Counted from the first letter of the stretch, positions 1 through 10,400 are shown. The stretch is 45,421 bases of DNA from an uncultured Flavobacteriales bacterium (GCA_913062955.1 CAJXZP010000027.1:1-45421), one strand, 5' to 3'. The notes: generated by a model not told the origin, from the letters alone. Program-made: numbers and translations.

Positions 1-543
1 GAAGTCCCACCCGTAGTAGATCCAGTGACTTGCGCATTAGTCCCGCCATTACAAGCAATAGCGCTTGTTACCGATGAAGCAGCTACTAATGTTATCGGTT
101 CATTTACAGTTGTGGAAGCAGAATCGGTACATCCGTTTTGATCTGTTATTGTTACCGAATACGTCCCCGCTCCTAATCCGGTTTCCAAAGCTGCGATTCC
201 TCCCGTGTTCCAGATATAGGTAAATGGGGAAGTCCCACCCGTAGTAGATCCAGTGACTTGCGCATTAGTCCCGCCATTACAAGCAATAGCGCTTGTTACC
301 GATGATGCGGCTACTAATGTTATCGGTTCATTTACCGTTGTGGAAGCGGAATCGGTACATCCGTTTTGATCAGTGATGGTGATGCTATACGTCCCCGCTC
401 CTAATCCAGTTTCCAACGCTGCGATTCCTCCCGTGTTCCAGATATAGGTAAATGGTGATGTTCCACCGGTAGTAGATCCGGTGACTTGCGCATTGGTCCC
501 ACCATTACAAGCAATGGCGCTTGTTACCGATGAAGCGGCTACT
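1..543 (-). repeat. Tandem 228-bp coding repeats (76-aa SprB units)
   Basis: Positions 1-228 and 229-456 are near-identical at the nucleotide level, differing at only a dozen or so sites. A third unit begins at 457 and matches until about 543, where the sequence diverges into an older-looking repeat. The period is an exact multiple of three and each unit encodes one CNGGTNA-type repeat. The array continues beyond the left edge. Confidence 0.9.
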
Positions 544-2180
544 AAACCTGAGGTTGGTTGTGTAAGGGTAGTACTCGCTATAGACGTAATCGAATTATTG
601 TCTGTAATGGTAACTGTATAGGTGCCTGCGGATAAATTTGAGATAGTGTTAGTCGTTGCAGTGGTATGACTAATATTAGCACCATTACTCCAAGCGTAGC
701 TGAAATTAGCGGAGCCATTTGATGCGGTAGCGGTTAATGATCCGTTGGTTAACCCATGACAGGTGACATTCGTTTGATTTGTTATGGAAGCAGCTAAAGG
801 TGGCGCTAAACTGATGCTGGTGCCCGAAATGTCGAATGAGAAAGTGGTTTCATCGGGGTCATTATTCTCAATATGTATTTCCGCTTGCTTATTCCCCAAT
901 GTGGATGGGTCAAAGGTGATATCGAATGTGGTGAAACCATTGGTGTCCACAACGGCATTGGGTTGTTTTGAAATGGCAAACTGACTGGCGTTAGTCCCCG
1001 AAATTGAAATAGAAGGAATGCTGGTTAAGAATAAATCGGCTGCACCCGAATTTTTGATCGCAAAAGATTTAACCTCTGCTCCCGTGTTTGGGTCTACCTG
1101 ACCAAATAAGGTGTCTCCGAATACCGAGATTTCAGATTGGTTAATACCAGTAACGGGACCCAGGTATTGCTCGGTAGACATGGTGACAATACACCGACCA
1201 AAACAGAGTACGCTGTAATAAAATTTAAGTTGTTCCCCTGGACTCGGGATTACATTGGTAAATGCATCTTGTGAACCTTGTAATTGAAAAGTACCAGAAG
1301 GACCCTGTTTCACATAGAAATTGAGCGTTTTATCCCGCATGTCCAATTCCATCTTAATTTGGTCGCCTTTTACTAATGCAAGGCCAAATGGAGTAACTAC
1401 GCCATTTGAATAAGTTTCTCCTGTTTGCATGTAAGAATACTCTTTTGAATATGCGCCTAAATTATGCCTGTTATTTGCCGTATTTGTTGATCCAACCCCC
1501 ATAGTTATTCCTTTAGAGGATGCTGCGTCAATAAATACCTCGTCAATTTTAAGGATTAAAATATACACCGCATTGGTATCATCTAATACCGGACCACCAT
1601 ACATCGTTGCAGGAGGGAAAAATTGCAACTGGGAGGTTACACTATAAGAGTTGTTATCAAATATCATATGTGTTTGACAATTAGTACCCCCATATTGTTG
1701 GGCGCATGCACACTTATTAATACCCACACAATTTCCATGACCGCTACAAACTCCCGCATTATTTGGGTGAATCCCACTACATGTGGGAATAATACTATCT
1801 GTTATTTCTAAACTGGGAGAAGTATCAATGTATTCAAATCCTAATAGTGAGGTAGACCCATTTGAAGTATTTACGGTTAAACTTCCCGAAGCTCCCGATC
1901 CTACAATTGCCTGAATTTCGGTACTTGAAATTTTCTGAAAAGAGTTGGCATGGGAACCACCAAACCTAACGGAGTCTACAGATCCGGGGAAATTACCTAA
2001 AATGGTAATAGAAGCTCCCGTAATAGCGGTGTCTGGTGAGAAGGAGGTGATGGATTGCGCTATCCCAGAAAAATTAATCAGGAAGAGAGCGATGCAAACC
2101 AGGGAATAACGGGATTTGTTGCGTAGCGACTTCCCTTTTTTAGAGTGTCTCCAATGGTAAGCGTTTTTAATGATTTTCAT
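1..2180 (-). CDS. SprB-repeat surface protein (C-terminus outside window)
   Basis: This minus-strand frame is open from the ATG at 2180 to the window edge, so the gene is 3' truncated with at least 726 codons visible. The order read from sequence is: a basic N-terminus and hydrophobic signal segment ending near GIAQS (about residue 42), an IPT/TIG-like domain (about 43-118), an EGF-like Cys-rich module (about 137-172, with CSGHGNC and KCACAQQ), a lectin/SPRY-like stretch, a choice-of-anchor-D-like beta domain (about 350-455, with FDPSTLG), then SprB-type repeats (GLTNGS, then CNGGTNAQ units of 76 residues). SprB-repeat proteins in gliding Bacteroidota are large type IX-secreted adhesins. A C-terminal sorting domain would lie outside the window, so T9SS export is inference. 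It lies 97 bp downstream of a hybrid sensor gene on the same strand. Confidence 0.85.
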   Translation of the reverse strand, partial: MKIIKNAYHWRHSKKGKSLRNKSRYSLVCIALFLINFSGIAQSITSFSPDTAITGASITILGNFPGSVDSVRFGGSHANSFQKISSTEIQAIVGSGASGSLTVNTSNGSTSLLGFEYIDTSPSLEITDSIIPTCSGIHPNNAGVCSGHGNCVGINKCACAQQYGGTNCQTHMIFDNNSYSVTSQLQFFPPATMYGGPVLDDTNAVYILILKIDEVFIDAASSKGITMGVGSTNTANNRHNLGAYSKEYSYMQTGETYSNGVVTPFGLALVKGDQIKMELDMRDKTLNFYVKQGPSGTFQLQGSQDAFTNVIPSPGEQLKFYYSVLCFGRCIVTMSTEQYLGPVTGINQSEISVFGDTLFGQVDPNTGAEVKSFAIKNSGAADLFLTSIPSISISGTNASQFAISKQPNAVVDTNGFTTFDITFDPSTLGNKQAEIHIENNDPDETTFSFDISGTSISLAPPLAASITNQTNVTCHGLTNGSLTATASNGSANFSYAWSNGANISHTTATTNTISNLSAGTYTVTITDNNSITSIASTTLTQPTSGLVAASSVTSAIACNGGTNAQVTGSTTGGTSPFTYIWNTGGIAALETGLGAGTYSITITDQNGCTDSASTTVNEPITLVAASSVTSAIACNGGTNAQVTGSTTGGTSPFTYIWNTGGIAALETGLGAGTYSVTITDQNGCTDSASTTVNEPITLVAASSVTSAIACNGGTNAQVTGSTTGGT

Positions 2181-2277
2181 GTTTTAGTTTGTTGTTGTTC
2201 AAGGAACAATACTAAAACCAGAGGGAGTTTGATGGGTTGACCTATTTGAGCTAACCCTTGCCTTATTTGGTAAACTG

Positions 2278-5200
2278 CTAACCGAGGGTTGTTTTATTTT
2301 CGAGTACCATTTCGGTAGGACTGGCGTCAAACTGCGCCTTAAATACCCGGTTAAAATAGGAGATACTATTAAATCCGCAGGAGTAAGCTATTTCAGAAAT
2401 ACTTCCGCTATTCTGTTCTATTTGAGATTTCGCTAATTCCAAACGTTTTAATCGTAAATATACCTGTGGCGTTATTTGGTAATGCTCTTTCACCAAACGC
2501 TGAAATTTAGAAAGGCTCATCGCAAAATCATCCAGAGATTCATTAAAGCTGTAATCGGGATTACATAGGTTGTGAGCTACCGTTTCCTCAAATTGAATTT
2601 CAAAGGGGAGGCGATTATCTTTTGGAATCGAAGTTCCGGCAGCGATAGATTGCAAAATTTGTTGTTTTAATTGGCCTCTATTTTCTAAAATAGTTTTTAT
2701 CCTTATCGCTAACTCTGTGCTATTAAACGGCTTAGCTAAGTACGCATCCGCCCCTTCCTTCCACCCTTCTATTCGGGTTTGTTCGGTCCCTTTAGCGGTT
2801 AACAAAACCAAAGGAATAAAGTGGGTTAACTTTTCTAATCGGAGTTTTTTCAGCATCTCCATTCCATCCATTATCGGCATCATTATATCGGAAACAATTA
2901 AATCGGGTAGATGTTGTTTAGCGAGTAATAGACCTTCCACCCCATTTTCTGCTTCCAATACATTGTAATCATCCGCCAGTATTCCCCGAATAAAGCTTCT
3001 GATGTCTTGATGATCTTCTACAATTAATACCAGAGGTTGCTCTTCCTTTTTATTGGAGTCGTAAACGCAATCATTTGATGTTTTCAGGAATCCGTTAACC
3101 GAGTTTTTGCCTGCTATAGGAGCATCCAAAGTTTGAGGTGTACCTATATCGACTGGAGCAGGAAAAGGAATGGATATGGTAAATTTCGCTCCTTTACCGG
3201 GTGGGCTTATTAAGTGTACCGTACCTCCTAATAATTCGGAAAATTCCTTAACCACCGCTAATCCGATCCCACTACCCGTTAGATTGGATTGGTATTTATT
3301 ACTGGATTTATAAAAACGATCAAAAACATAGGGGGAATCCTCTTGATCCACCCCTTTTCCAGTATCGAGAATATCCAAGATGAATATTTCATTTTTTACT
3401 TGATACGATATAAAAACAGCTCCCTCCTCTGGGGTGAATTTTAGCGCATTAGACAATAAGTTGGAGATTATTTTTTCTAATATTTTCTTATCCGAGCGTC
3501 CAATTTCATCCCTACTTAGAGACCGTATATGAATCTTAATTCTTTTCTGTTCAATCCAATTTTTATGTTGGTTGACTATGTTATTAATGAGTGAACTGGG
3601 GTTAACCAGGCCATTTTTCACTTCGATGTTACCGTTTTCAGATTGTGCAATATCCAATAACTGAACAATCAACTGGTTGAGTTGCTCACTATTTTGTTCC
3701 ACTAATTTTAAATCACGAATGGTTTGAGGGTCCAAGGTGTTCTTCTTCTTTTCCAAGATAGCCGAAACCGGCCCTTTAATCAGCGTAAGAGGTGTTTTTA
3801 GTTCATGAGATACATTGGCGAAAAAATGGGATCTAGATTTATTTATTCGTTCCAGCTCCTGCCCTTGTTCGGCTACAGTGTTTAACGCTTCTTCGGTAAG
3901 TTCTTTCTCTCTTTGCAAGTCTTTGGTACGGAAGTCAACCTGGTTTAAAAGGTCTATTTCACGTAATTTAGCCCTTCTCTGAGTATTCCAAAACAGAAAA
4001 ATAATGAACGTAATAAGTCCTAAGCCCATGAAAACCTGAAAGCCCAATACTTCATAAAAATAAGGCGTGAAATAAATCGGTAGGGTTTGAATCACAGAGC
4101 TGTATACCCCTTCGCTATTTTTCGCACGTACTTTAAATATATATTTACCCGGGGCCAAACGGGTATAGGAAGCAAAGCGATTGAATCCAGAGCTTTTCCA
4201 CTCGGTATCGAATCCCTCTAATTGATACTCATAGGTTATCAATTCGGGCGCAAAAAAGGAGGGTGCTTTATACGAAAATCGAATATCTCGAAATTCCTTT
4301 GGGATACTAATTTTAGCTTTCGGGTAAACCAAAGAATCACCGAATGCAACTTGGTTAATGATCACGTTTTTTAATACCGGGCCATTTATTAATTCCTCGG
4401 TGTTAAACGTAGCTATTCCTTTAATCGTTGGATAGAGAATCGTATGCTTATTTAACATGACGCTTGCAGGCTGAAAGCCTCCATTGGTTTCAGAATTCCC
4501 CATTCCATGTGACTTATTGAAAACCTGACAGCTTATTTTTTCAAGTTTACCTTCGGCAAAGTCAATTAATGATTGTTTGCGTGTTTTAAAAACGCCTTGA
4601 TTACAGCTCATCCATAAAAATCCTTGGGAATCTTCGTTAATGGTAGATATTAAATTATCAAATAAGCCATTGGATGTATTAATTACAAAAAACTTCTCTT
4701 CCATTTCTAAGATTAAACCATCTCCATACGTTCCAATCCAAGTTCGCCCTTGCTGGTCAAAGTAAATATCTCGAATGGATACTTCAGATAAATGATTGAA
4801 AATTGATTTATGAATAACCGTTCCATTTGTGTTAATTATTTTATATCCATTCCCCTGTGTAGCGACATACAAAAGACGATCAGGCGAAATTACAAACTGT
4901 GTGACTCTTGCTTGAGTAATGGACTCCTTTATAAGTGTAGTCCACTCCCCATTTTTAAGTTGAAATCCCCCCCCTCTATCCGTACCTGCCAATAAGCGAT
5001 CGCCCGTAGTATCATAGAGCAAGGCCAAAACAATACTGCTTTCACCTCCCCAATTTTCAACCGGTTTAAACCCGATGTCATTATTTCTATTACAGGTAGC
5101 AATTCCATCTCCAAACGAACCTACCCATATGTTCCCAATCGTATCGGAGGCAATAGACCAAACATCCGAGGACGACATTTTTACTTGGTATGTGTAAGGA

Positions 5201-6258
5201 ACAACGTGTTTATTAGGTTCCTTCCAATAAAACTCACCCGAATTGGTGCCTATCCAAAGGTTGTTTTGATAATCCTGATGAATAGCGAGGATTAATTCAT
5301 CTTTTAAACCATCCTTCGTATCCATATTGGATATTGGATTTGGGGCCAAACGAACTAAACCACCTCCATTTAAACCAATCCATATCTCCTTATTATCTCC
5401 TGGGTAAATACTCGAAATTTCGCCAGGAGGAAGTCCAAATTGGGAAGTCCATTGAATTATTTGTTTCCCATTTTTCTTAAAAAAATGATCCGTTCCACCC
5501 CCAAAAAAGAAATCTTTCCCATGCGAAACAAATTGACGTGATAGTAGGTTATAATCGGTTTTCCATAAAAACTGAGAACTCATTTTTACCGTATCAATTT
5601 GATATAGTCCACTTTGATTTGCATGATATACAAGCCCTTGGTCATCCAATATAATGGCTCGACCATCTTCCGAACTCTTACTGTTTGCCACAAACTCCAA
5701 ATCACTACCGAGTTCTCTTAACCTGTAAACTCCAGTGGAACTGGTTATCCATAAATTTTTATTCTGATCCAGAATTACCTGATCAATGAGTTCTTCCCTT
5801 AGTTCTGGATAAGGGTAAAATCGCACTTTATTATTTATTATTTCAACTGGACCCTGTCCCTGGATAATTGCAATAATAGAATGGGGGGAAACTTGTAGTA
5901 AGTCCACTACTCCTTTTCCGGGTAATCCATTATGGGTAGAATAATGGTGGAGTTTATTGTTTTTTAAATGATACAGACCATTATTTTCTGTCCCCAACCA
6001 CATGGACGAATCCCTATCTTCCAGCAAGCTGACAATACGTGCGTATTTCAGTTCGGGAAATTGAAGTTTCTCAAATTCAATTCCATCAAATTTGGCAACT
6101 CCTCCATAGGTTCCTACCCATAAATACCCATCACTCGTTCTAAGAATAGTATTCACGGAGTTTTGAGGCAATCCATCTTCGGTGGACCAATGCTTTAACC
6201 GATACCCACTTGGATCTACTCGTTCTTGCCCGGTTAAAACACTCACAAAACCAAGCAT
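2278..6258 (-). CDS. Hybrid two-component system: propeller sensor kinase + response regulator + AraC output
   Basis: A one-protein signalling system of 1326 residues from the first ATG. Order: Reg_prop propeller repeats (about 20-640), Y_Y_Y domain (about 650-722), one transmembrane helix (about 735-757), HisKA with phospho-acceptor His818 in SHELKTP, HATPase (SNALKFTP, DTGKG), receiver with phospho-acceptor Asp1124 in SDIMMP, and a C-terminal AraC-type helix-turn-helix (about 1240-1320). Such HTCS proteins sense ligands in the periplasm and activate nearby operons; the nearest downstream target is the SprB-repeat gene, but that link is inference. Start: the open frame extends upstream to a stop at 6355-6357 and encodes a basic stretch plus LLSLIL before the first ATG, completing a signal peptide that ends near LTGQ. 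A non-ATG start (for example CTG at 6306 or ATT at 6297) is therefore likely. Confidence 0.93.
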   Translation of the reverse strand: MLGFVSVLTGQERVDPSGYRLKHWSTEDGLPQNSVNTILRTSDGYLWVGTYGGVAKFDGIEFEKLQFPELKYARIVSLLEDRDSSMWLGTENNGLYHLKNNKLHHYSTHNGLPGKGVVDLLQVSPHSIIAIIQGQGPVEIINNKVRFYPYPELREELIDQVILDQNKNLWITSSTGVYRLRELGSDLEFVANSKSSEDGRAIILDDQGLVYHANQSGLYQIDTVKMSSQFLWKTDYNLLSRQFVSHGKDFFFGGGTDHFFKKNGKQIIQWTSQFGLPPGEISSIYPGDNKEIWIGLNGGGLVRLAPNPISNMDTKDGLKDELILAIHQDYQNNLWIGTNSGEFYWKEPNKHVVPYTYQVKMSSSDVWSIASDTIGNIWVGSFGDGIATCNRNNDIGFKPVENWGGESSIVLALLYDTTGDRLLAGTDRGGGFQLKNGEWTTLIKESITQARVTQFVISPDRLLYVATQGNGYKIINTNGTVIHKSIFNHLSEVSIRDIYFDQQGRTWIGTYGDGLILEMEEKFFVINTSNGLFDNLISTINEDSQGFLWMSCNQGVFKTRKQSLIDFAEGKLEKISCQVFNKSHGMGNSETNGGFQPASVMLNKHTILYPTIKGIATFNTEELINGPVLKNVIINQVAFGDSLVYPKAKISIPKEFRDIRFSYKAPSFFAPELITYEYQLEGFDTEWKSSGFNRFASYTRLAPGKYIFKVRAKNSEGVYSSVIQTLPIYFTPYFYEVLGFQVFMGLGLITFIIFLFWNTQRRAKLREIDLLNQVDFRTKDLQREKELTEEALNTVAEQGQELERINKSRSHFFANVSHELKTPLTLIKGPVSAILEKKKNTLDPQTIRDLKLVEQNSEQLNQLIVQLLDIAQSENGNIEVKNGLVNPSSLINNIVNQHKNWIEQKRIKIHIRSLSRDEIGRSDKKILEKIISNLLSNALKFTPEEGAVFISYQVKNEIFILDILDTGKGVDQEDSPYVFDRFYKSSNKYQSNLTGSGIGLAVVKEFSELLGGTVHLISPPGKGAKFTISIPFPAPVDIGTPQTLDAPIAGKNSVNGFLKTSNDCVYDSNKKEEQPLVLIVEDHQDIRSFIRGILADDYNVLEAENGVEGLLLAKQHLPDLIVSDIMMPIMDGMEMLKKLRLEKLTHFIPLVLLTAKGTEQTRIEGWKEGADAYLAKPFNSTELAIRIKTILENRGQLKQQILQSIAAGTSIPKDNRLPFEIQFEETVAHNLCNPDYSFNESLDDFAMSLSKFQRLVKEHYQITPQVYLRLKRLELAKSQIEQNSGSISEIAYSCGFNSISYFNRVFKAQFDASPTEMVLENKTTLG

Positions 6259-6358
6259 AAGAATCAGGCTTAATAGCCGCGTTATTTGTTTATTAATAGA
6301 TCGCAGTTTCGTATAGATTGAATAGTGTGGTTTGATGAAATAAAAATAGAGTTTTCAT

Positions 6359-6566
6359 ATGGGATAGTAGAAATTGAATTGGAAACAAAAGTGATTTTTT
6401 TTAACAATACAACACTATCTAACCACCTAGTATTATAGTAGTTAACTCCTTCTCTATTTGAATTGTTAACTTAAAAGCTTAGATGGTCTTCTGTATACGC
6501 AAAAGTTGCTATTTGAATTTACCAATGAATGACTCTGCTCAAAAGCTTGATTTGCATATTTGATTC
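6359..6566. other. Intergenic stretch upstream of the hybrid sensor
   Basis: No gene seen. It should hold the hybrid sensor promoter, but I found no clean TAnnTTTG box. The right end (about 6536-6566, beginning CTCAAAAGCTTGATTTGC) resembles the last third of the 124-bp unit that follows, so a degenerate partial copy precedes the array. Confidence 0.4.
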
Positions 6567-7160
6567 GGGCAGGATGGCTTCGCATCCTTTCTGGTCCTAA
6601 TTCCGAGTCAAAAGCGCGTATCACTTCGTGATCCTGCTTTTTTGCTTTTATACCTGCGCTCAAAAAATGAGTATTGCATTATTGATTATTGGGCAGGATG
6701 GCTTCGCATCCTTTCTGGTTCTAATTCCGAGTCAAAAGTGCTTATCACTTCGTGAGCCTGCTTTTTTGCTTTTATACCTGCGCTCAAAAGATGAGTATTG
6801 CATTATTGATTATTGGGCAGGATGGCTTCGCATCCTTTCTGGTTCTAATTCCGAGTCAAAAGCGCGTATCACTTCGTGATCTTGCTTTTTTGCTTTTATA
6901 CCTGCGCTCAAAAGATGGGTATTGCATTATTGATTATTGGGCAGGATGGCTTCGCATCCTTTCTGGTTCTAATTCCGAGTCAAAAGCACGTATCACTTCG
7001 TGATCCTGCTTTTTTGCTTTTATACCTGCGCTCAAAAGATGGGTTTGATTTTTTATTGTTGGGCAGGATGGCTTCGTATCCTTTCTGGTTCTAATTCCGA
7101 GTCAAAAGCACATATCACTTCGTGATCTTGCTTTTTTGCTTTTATACCTGCGCTCAAAAG
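6567..7160. repeat. Five-copy 124-bp tandem repeat array, hairpin-rich
   Basis: Units start at GGGCAGGATGG at 6567, 6691, 6815, 6939 and 7061, giving spacings of 124, 124, 124 and 122 bp; the fifth copy stops at about 7160. Each unit contains two short inverted repeats: AGGATG-GCTTCG-CATCCT, and ATCAC-TTC-GTGAT inside a longer AAAAGC...GCTTTT pairing that is followed on the plus strand by a T-run, so it looks terminator-like. Period 124 is not a multiple of three, so the short open frames crossing the units break after about two copies and are judged non-coding. The array lies just downstream of the tRNA-Arg in the direction of tRNA transcription. Confidence 0.93.
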
Positions 7161-7195
7161 CTTCGCTTTTGGACTTGTTATAAAAGCAAAAAAGC
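7130..7195. repeat. 17-bp perfect inverted repeat with nested hairpin
   Basis: GCTTTTTTGCTTTTATA at 7130-7146 is exactly complementary, inverted, to 7179-7195. The 32-nt spacer itself holds a CAAAAGC-TTC-GCTTTTG hairpin at 7155-7171. The right arm overlaps the tRNA terminator stem and the left arm belongs to the last 124-bp repeat, so the structure bridges the tRNA and the array. Confidence 0.85.
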
Positions 7196-7219
7196 TCGAT
7201 ACTTTCGTATCGAGCTTTT
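7190..7219 (-). terminator. Rho-independent terminator of tRNA-Arg
   Basis: A 13-bp perfect stem (7190-7202 with 7207-7219) closes a four-base GAAA loop in the minus-strand transcript and is followed by more T (minus strand). It begins ten bases beyond the 3' end of the tRNA. Confidence 0.85.
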
Positions 7220-7228
7220 GATTCTTAG

Positions 7229-7302
7229 TGACCTCGGCAGGATTCAAACCTGCAACCGCCACAGCCGTAATGTGGTATTCTATTCAGTTGAACTACGAGG
7301 CC
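7229..7302 (-). tRNA. tRNA-Arg (anticodon ACG)
   Basis: Read on the minus strand, the acceptor GGCCTCG pairs with CGAGGTC (one G-T wobble) with discriminator A. The anticodon stem CCACA/TGTGG encloses the loop TTACGGC, giving anticodon ACG (Arg CGU, normally read after A34-to-inosine editing). The T arm is GCAGG-TTTGAAT-CCTGC. CCA is not encoded. The gene is 74 nt, stands alone, has its own terminator, and is followed by the tandem repeat array. Confidence 0.95.
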
Positions 7303-7315
7303 CTGTAAGCGGCTG

Positions 7316-7323
7316 CAAATATA
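7316..7323 (-). promoter_or_regulatory. Bacteroidota -7 box for tRNA-Arg
   Basis: On the minus strand this reads TATATTTG, a perfect TAnnTTTG match, 13 bases before the mature tRNA 5' end. No clear -33 TTTG is present at the usual distance. Confidence 0.6.
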
Positions 7324-7434
7324 GATAGAAAATTCAATGTATACCTAGTCTTTTGGAAGAAATTTAAATATTTTTTTATGTCTTTTCTCTCCATCGGATT
7401 TAAAGCCTTCATTCCCAATAGTAACAGTCCCTAT

Positions 7435-10400
7435 TTATTTTTCTTTTTTTAATTGACGTTTCAATTTTCTTTGAGATTTCTTAGTCGCTTTGTCTTTTTG
7501 CTTCTGCAGCTTCCCTTCTATCTTTAATCTGGTTTTACTTTCCTTGCTAAATTGTTTCCAGATATCCTTGTAGGCCTTTTTGGCTTCTTTTCCTTGTTTC
7601 TTTTTGATTCCGGCATTGGCTTGGACTCCCTGCAACTCAATTTTTATGAGGTAATTGATCCATCCTTTTTGAGTATTCCGCTCAAAATAGATATCCTGCG
7701 GTTTTTTGAAGTACGAATATTTGTTATTGGTCCGGACCACGGTATTCCCAATAAAGCTTCTAAATCTCTTGGCATGATGATTTTGTACTTTTAGGAATTG
7801 AAATTTAAAATCTTCATAAAAGAGCCCCATTTCACCAAATGCCAAACTATCATTCCCAATAACCTGCATCGTCATTTTATCCACCTGACCGCTGTTTATG
7901 GATGCTGAGTAACACGGTTCAATGTATGCATTTAATAAAGTAGCGTCCATACTCCCTAAAGAAGAATACATGAAAAATTGGTTGTCTGGAGTTAACATTT
8001 GATACTCCAGTTTTAAATACAAATTTGCCGTATCTAAGAATTTACTATTCATCACAATAGTCAACACAGAATCTTGATTTAGGCGAACCGTATCGTTGGT
8101 GAAATTCAATGCTTTAATATGTGTTCGTGTTAGTTTAATCACCCCACCTTTACGGCCTTCTTTCGGAAATTCTTCGTACCGTATTTTCATATCCTCTACC
8201 TGCACACTATCAAAGTATATTTTCATAGGAACCTTTTTAAATACCTCTGGAAGGATCTCTTTATGTACATCCGTTTCCGGTGCATTGCGTTTATCCTTAA
8301 AAACATTCAATAAGGGCCCCTGCACCCATATTTGACTTCCTTCTACTTCGAGGTCGTAAAGCAATTTATCAAACCTTAGATCCAGTACACTCACTTTTTG
8401 AATATTTAAATCAAATACATCTTTCTGAATCCCTCCTTTATGCAAAGCATACTCTATTCGAGGAACCGTAGGTGTGAGACTCATACGGCTCAATTCTAAC
8501 GATTGGTTTTTGGTAGAGAGCCAAAGCTTATCCGCTCCCACTTCGTAGAGACCATCATCCACCGTGGTGTAAATGTTTTGAACACTCAAACCCACGTTAT
8601 TAGCCCAAAACAACCGGTTAGAGTCCCGTTTCTCTCCTGGGAAAATATGAAAAGTGTCGACTGCTAAACTAAAGTGATCCATTTCTAGAGGAGTGGCTCG
8701 GCCATTCGCATACGTACGTAATTGCACATCCATTTTATTTACATCTATATCGTGTACCTCAATAGATTTAAACAACTTAAAATCAGGAACAGACGTAGGC
8801 ATTATGAGCGAATTATTCGTCTGACTCTTTCTAATATCTGCCTCTAAGAACCCGTTACTACTCACTATTTTTTCTATAATTAAAACAGAATCAGTTAGGT
8901 AGGAATAAATATCAGGGTTATTAAAACTTACTTTAGGTAAGTAAAAACTCAATTGTGTTTTATTACTCCCTCCCATTAGTTCGCGATTATTGAAATACAC
9001 CCCATAAACATCCAGTGCATTAGGAGAGAATGAATACTGGACACTATCCACATAATGACAAAAATTAACACCAGGTAATTGCAGACTTAAATCTTTCAGT
9101 TGTAAATCAAAATCGGAGGAGTATAAAAACCGATTTGGTGCCCATACCGAGGTTTTGGATATTTCGAAGTCCTGGGTGTACAAATCCAATTGCTTCACTT
9201 TTATCTCCAAATCATTCTTTGCCAGCTCAAAGTAACCGTTATTAATGGAAAAACCATGGGTCCGAATCATTTGAAACATTTCATTTACAAAATCAGATGG
9301 TAAGTTTTGAGGGAGTTCAAATGGCTTGGCGTTCTGTTTCTTTTTTACGGGAAGTTTGAATTTAAAACTAGGATCGTACAAGACTACCTTGCCAAGGGTT
9401 AATGTATCCATATTTTGACGTCCTAAAACACGGAATTCTGAAGCGGTTAGTTTCGGTATTTTTACTTTCATTAACGCAACAGTATCGGGTAACTTAACTC
9501 CAAATCCAGGCATCAAATTAAATCCACTAATTTCCAAATTAGAGTCATCCGATTTTCGGATTGAATCAATGCTGACCATGTATTGCTTCTCTTTAAGAGG
9601 CATAAAAAGTCTTTCTGCACCGAAATTATTGGAATCACTCGTTAATAACAGTTGTCCAAGAGATAATTTACTAGAATCTGCGACCAACAATTCGGTATCA
9701 AAAAAGCCCTTTGAGAACTTAATTAAAGAAGCGCCATCTTTTTGGATAAGTACATCCATGCTATCCAAATGAACATTTGCCAGTTTCAATATTTTCAATC
9801 CCTTTAAAAACTTTTCTAACCCACCTTTTTCGATTGGTATAGTACTGTCTGGACTAATAATATTGACTTTAGCCTCCATTTTATGCAAGTATACTTTGCG
9901 AATGTCAATCTCAGGAATGGGATATAAATGATCTAGGTCTACCCCGTTAACGATCAATAACTCGGTTTGAGTATTCGCTATAAATTTCACACCACTACTA
10001 TCCGATATATTGGGGGTGATCGCCCAATCTTTTAACTTTAATTGTCCTCCTCTCGAATCAATACTTAAAAATGAAATGTTTAAATCGTGCTGCGATTGGG
10101 GTATTTCAATTTTTACTTTGCGAACCTCAATTCGAGAACGACTAGAAAGTAAAAACTTATTCTGCTGGATACTTTGTTCATTTAAAACAAAATTATCCAG
10201 GTGAACATTCACACTTCCGATTTCATTTCTACCCTTATTTAAGTCTACTTTCCCATCGATAATATTCAGTCTCTTTACCGAATACCCCGTAATCTTATCG
10301 GTTAAAAATAGTTTTAAATCGATGTTAATGCTTTGCTTCTGGTTATTTTGGTTAACTAGTTTAAAAACAGGTTCTTTTATGTTTAATATCTCTATGTCAA

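Noticed and set aside
6567-7160. A CRISPR array
   Set aside because: Units are adjacent with no unique spacers, are far longer than CRISPR repeats, and no cas genes are present.
6466-7262. Several short open frames on both strands across the 124-bp array, encoding similar peptides
   Set aside because: They arise from repeat copies, break after about two units because 124 is not divisible by three, and overlap hairpins and the tRNA.
6567-7302. A tRNA-associated integration site
   Set aside because: No integrase, and no direct repeat of the tRNA 3' end was found in the window.
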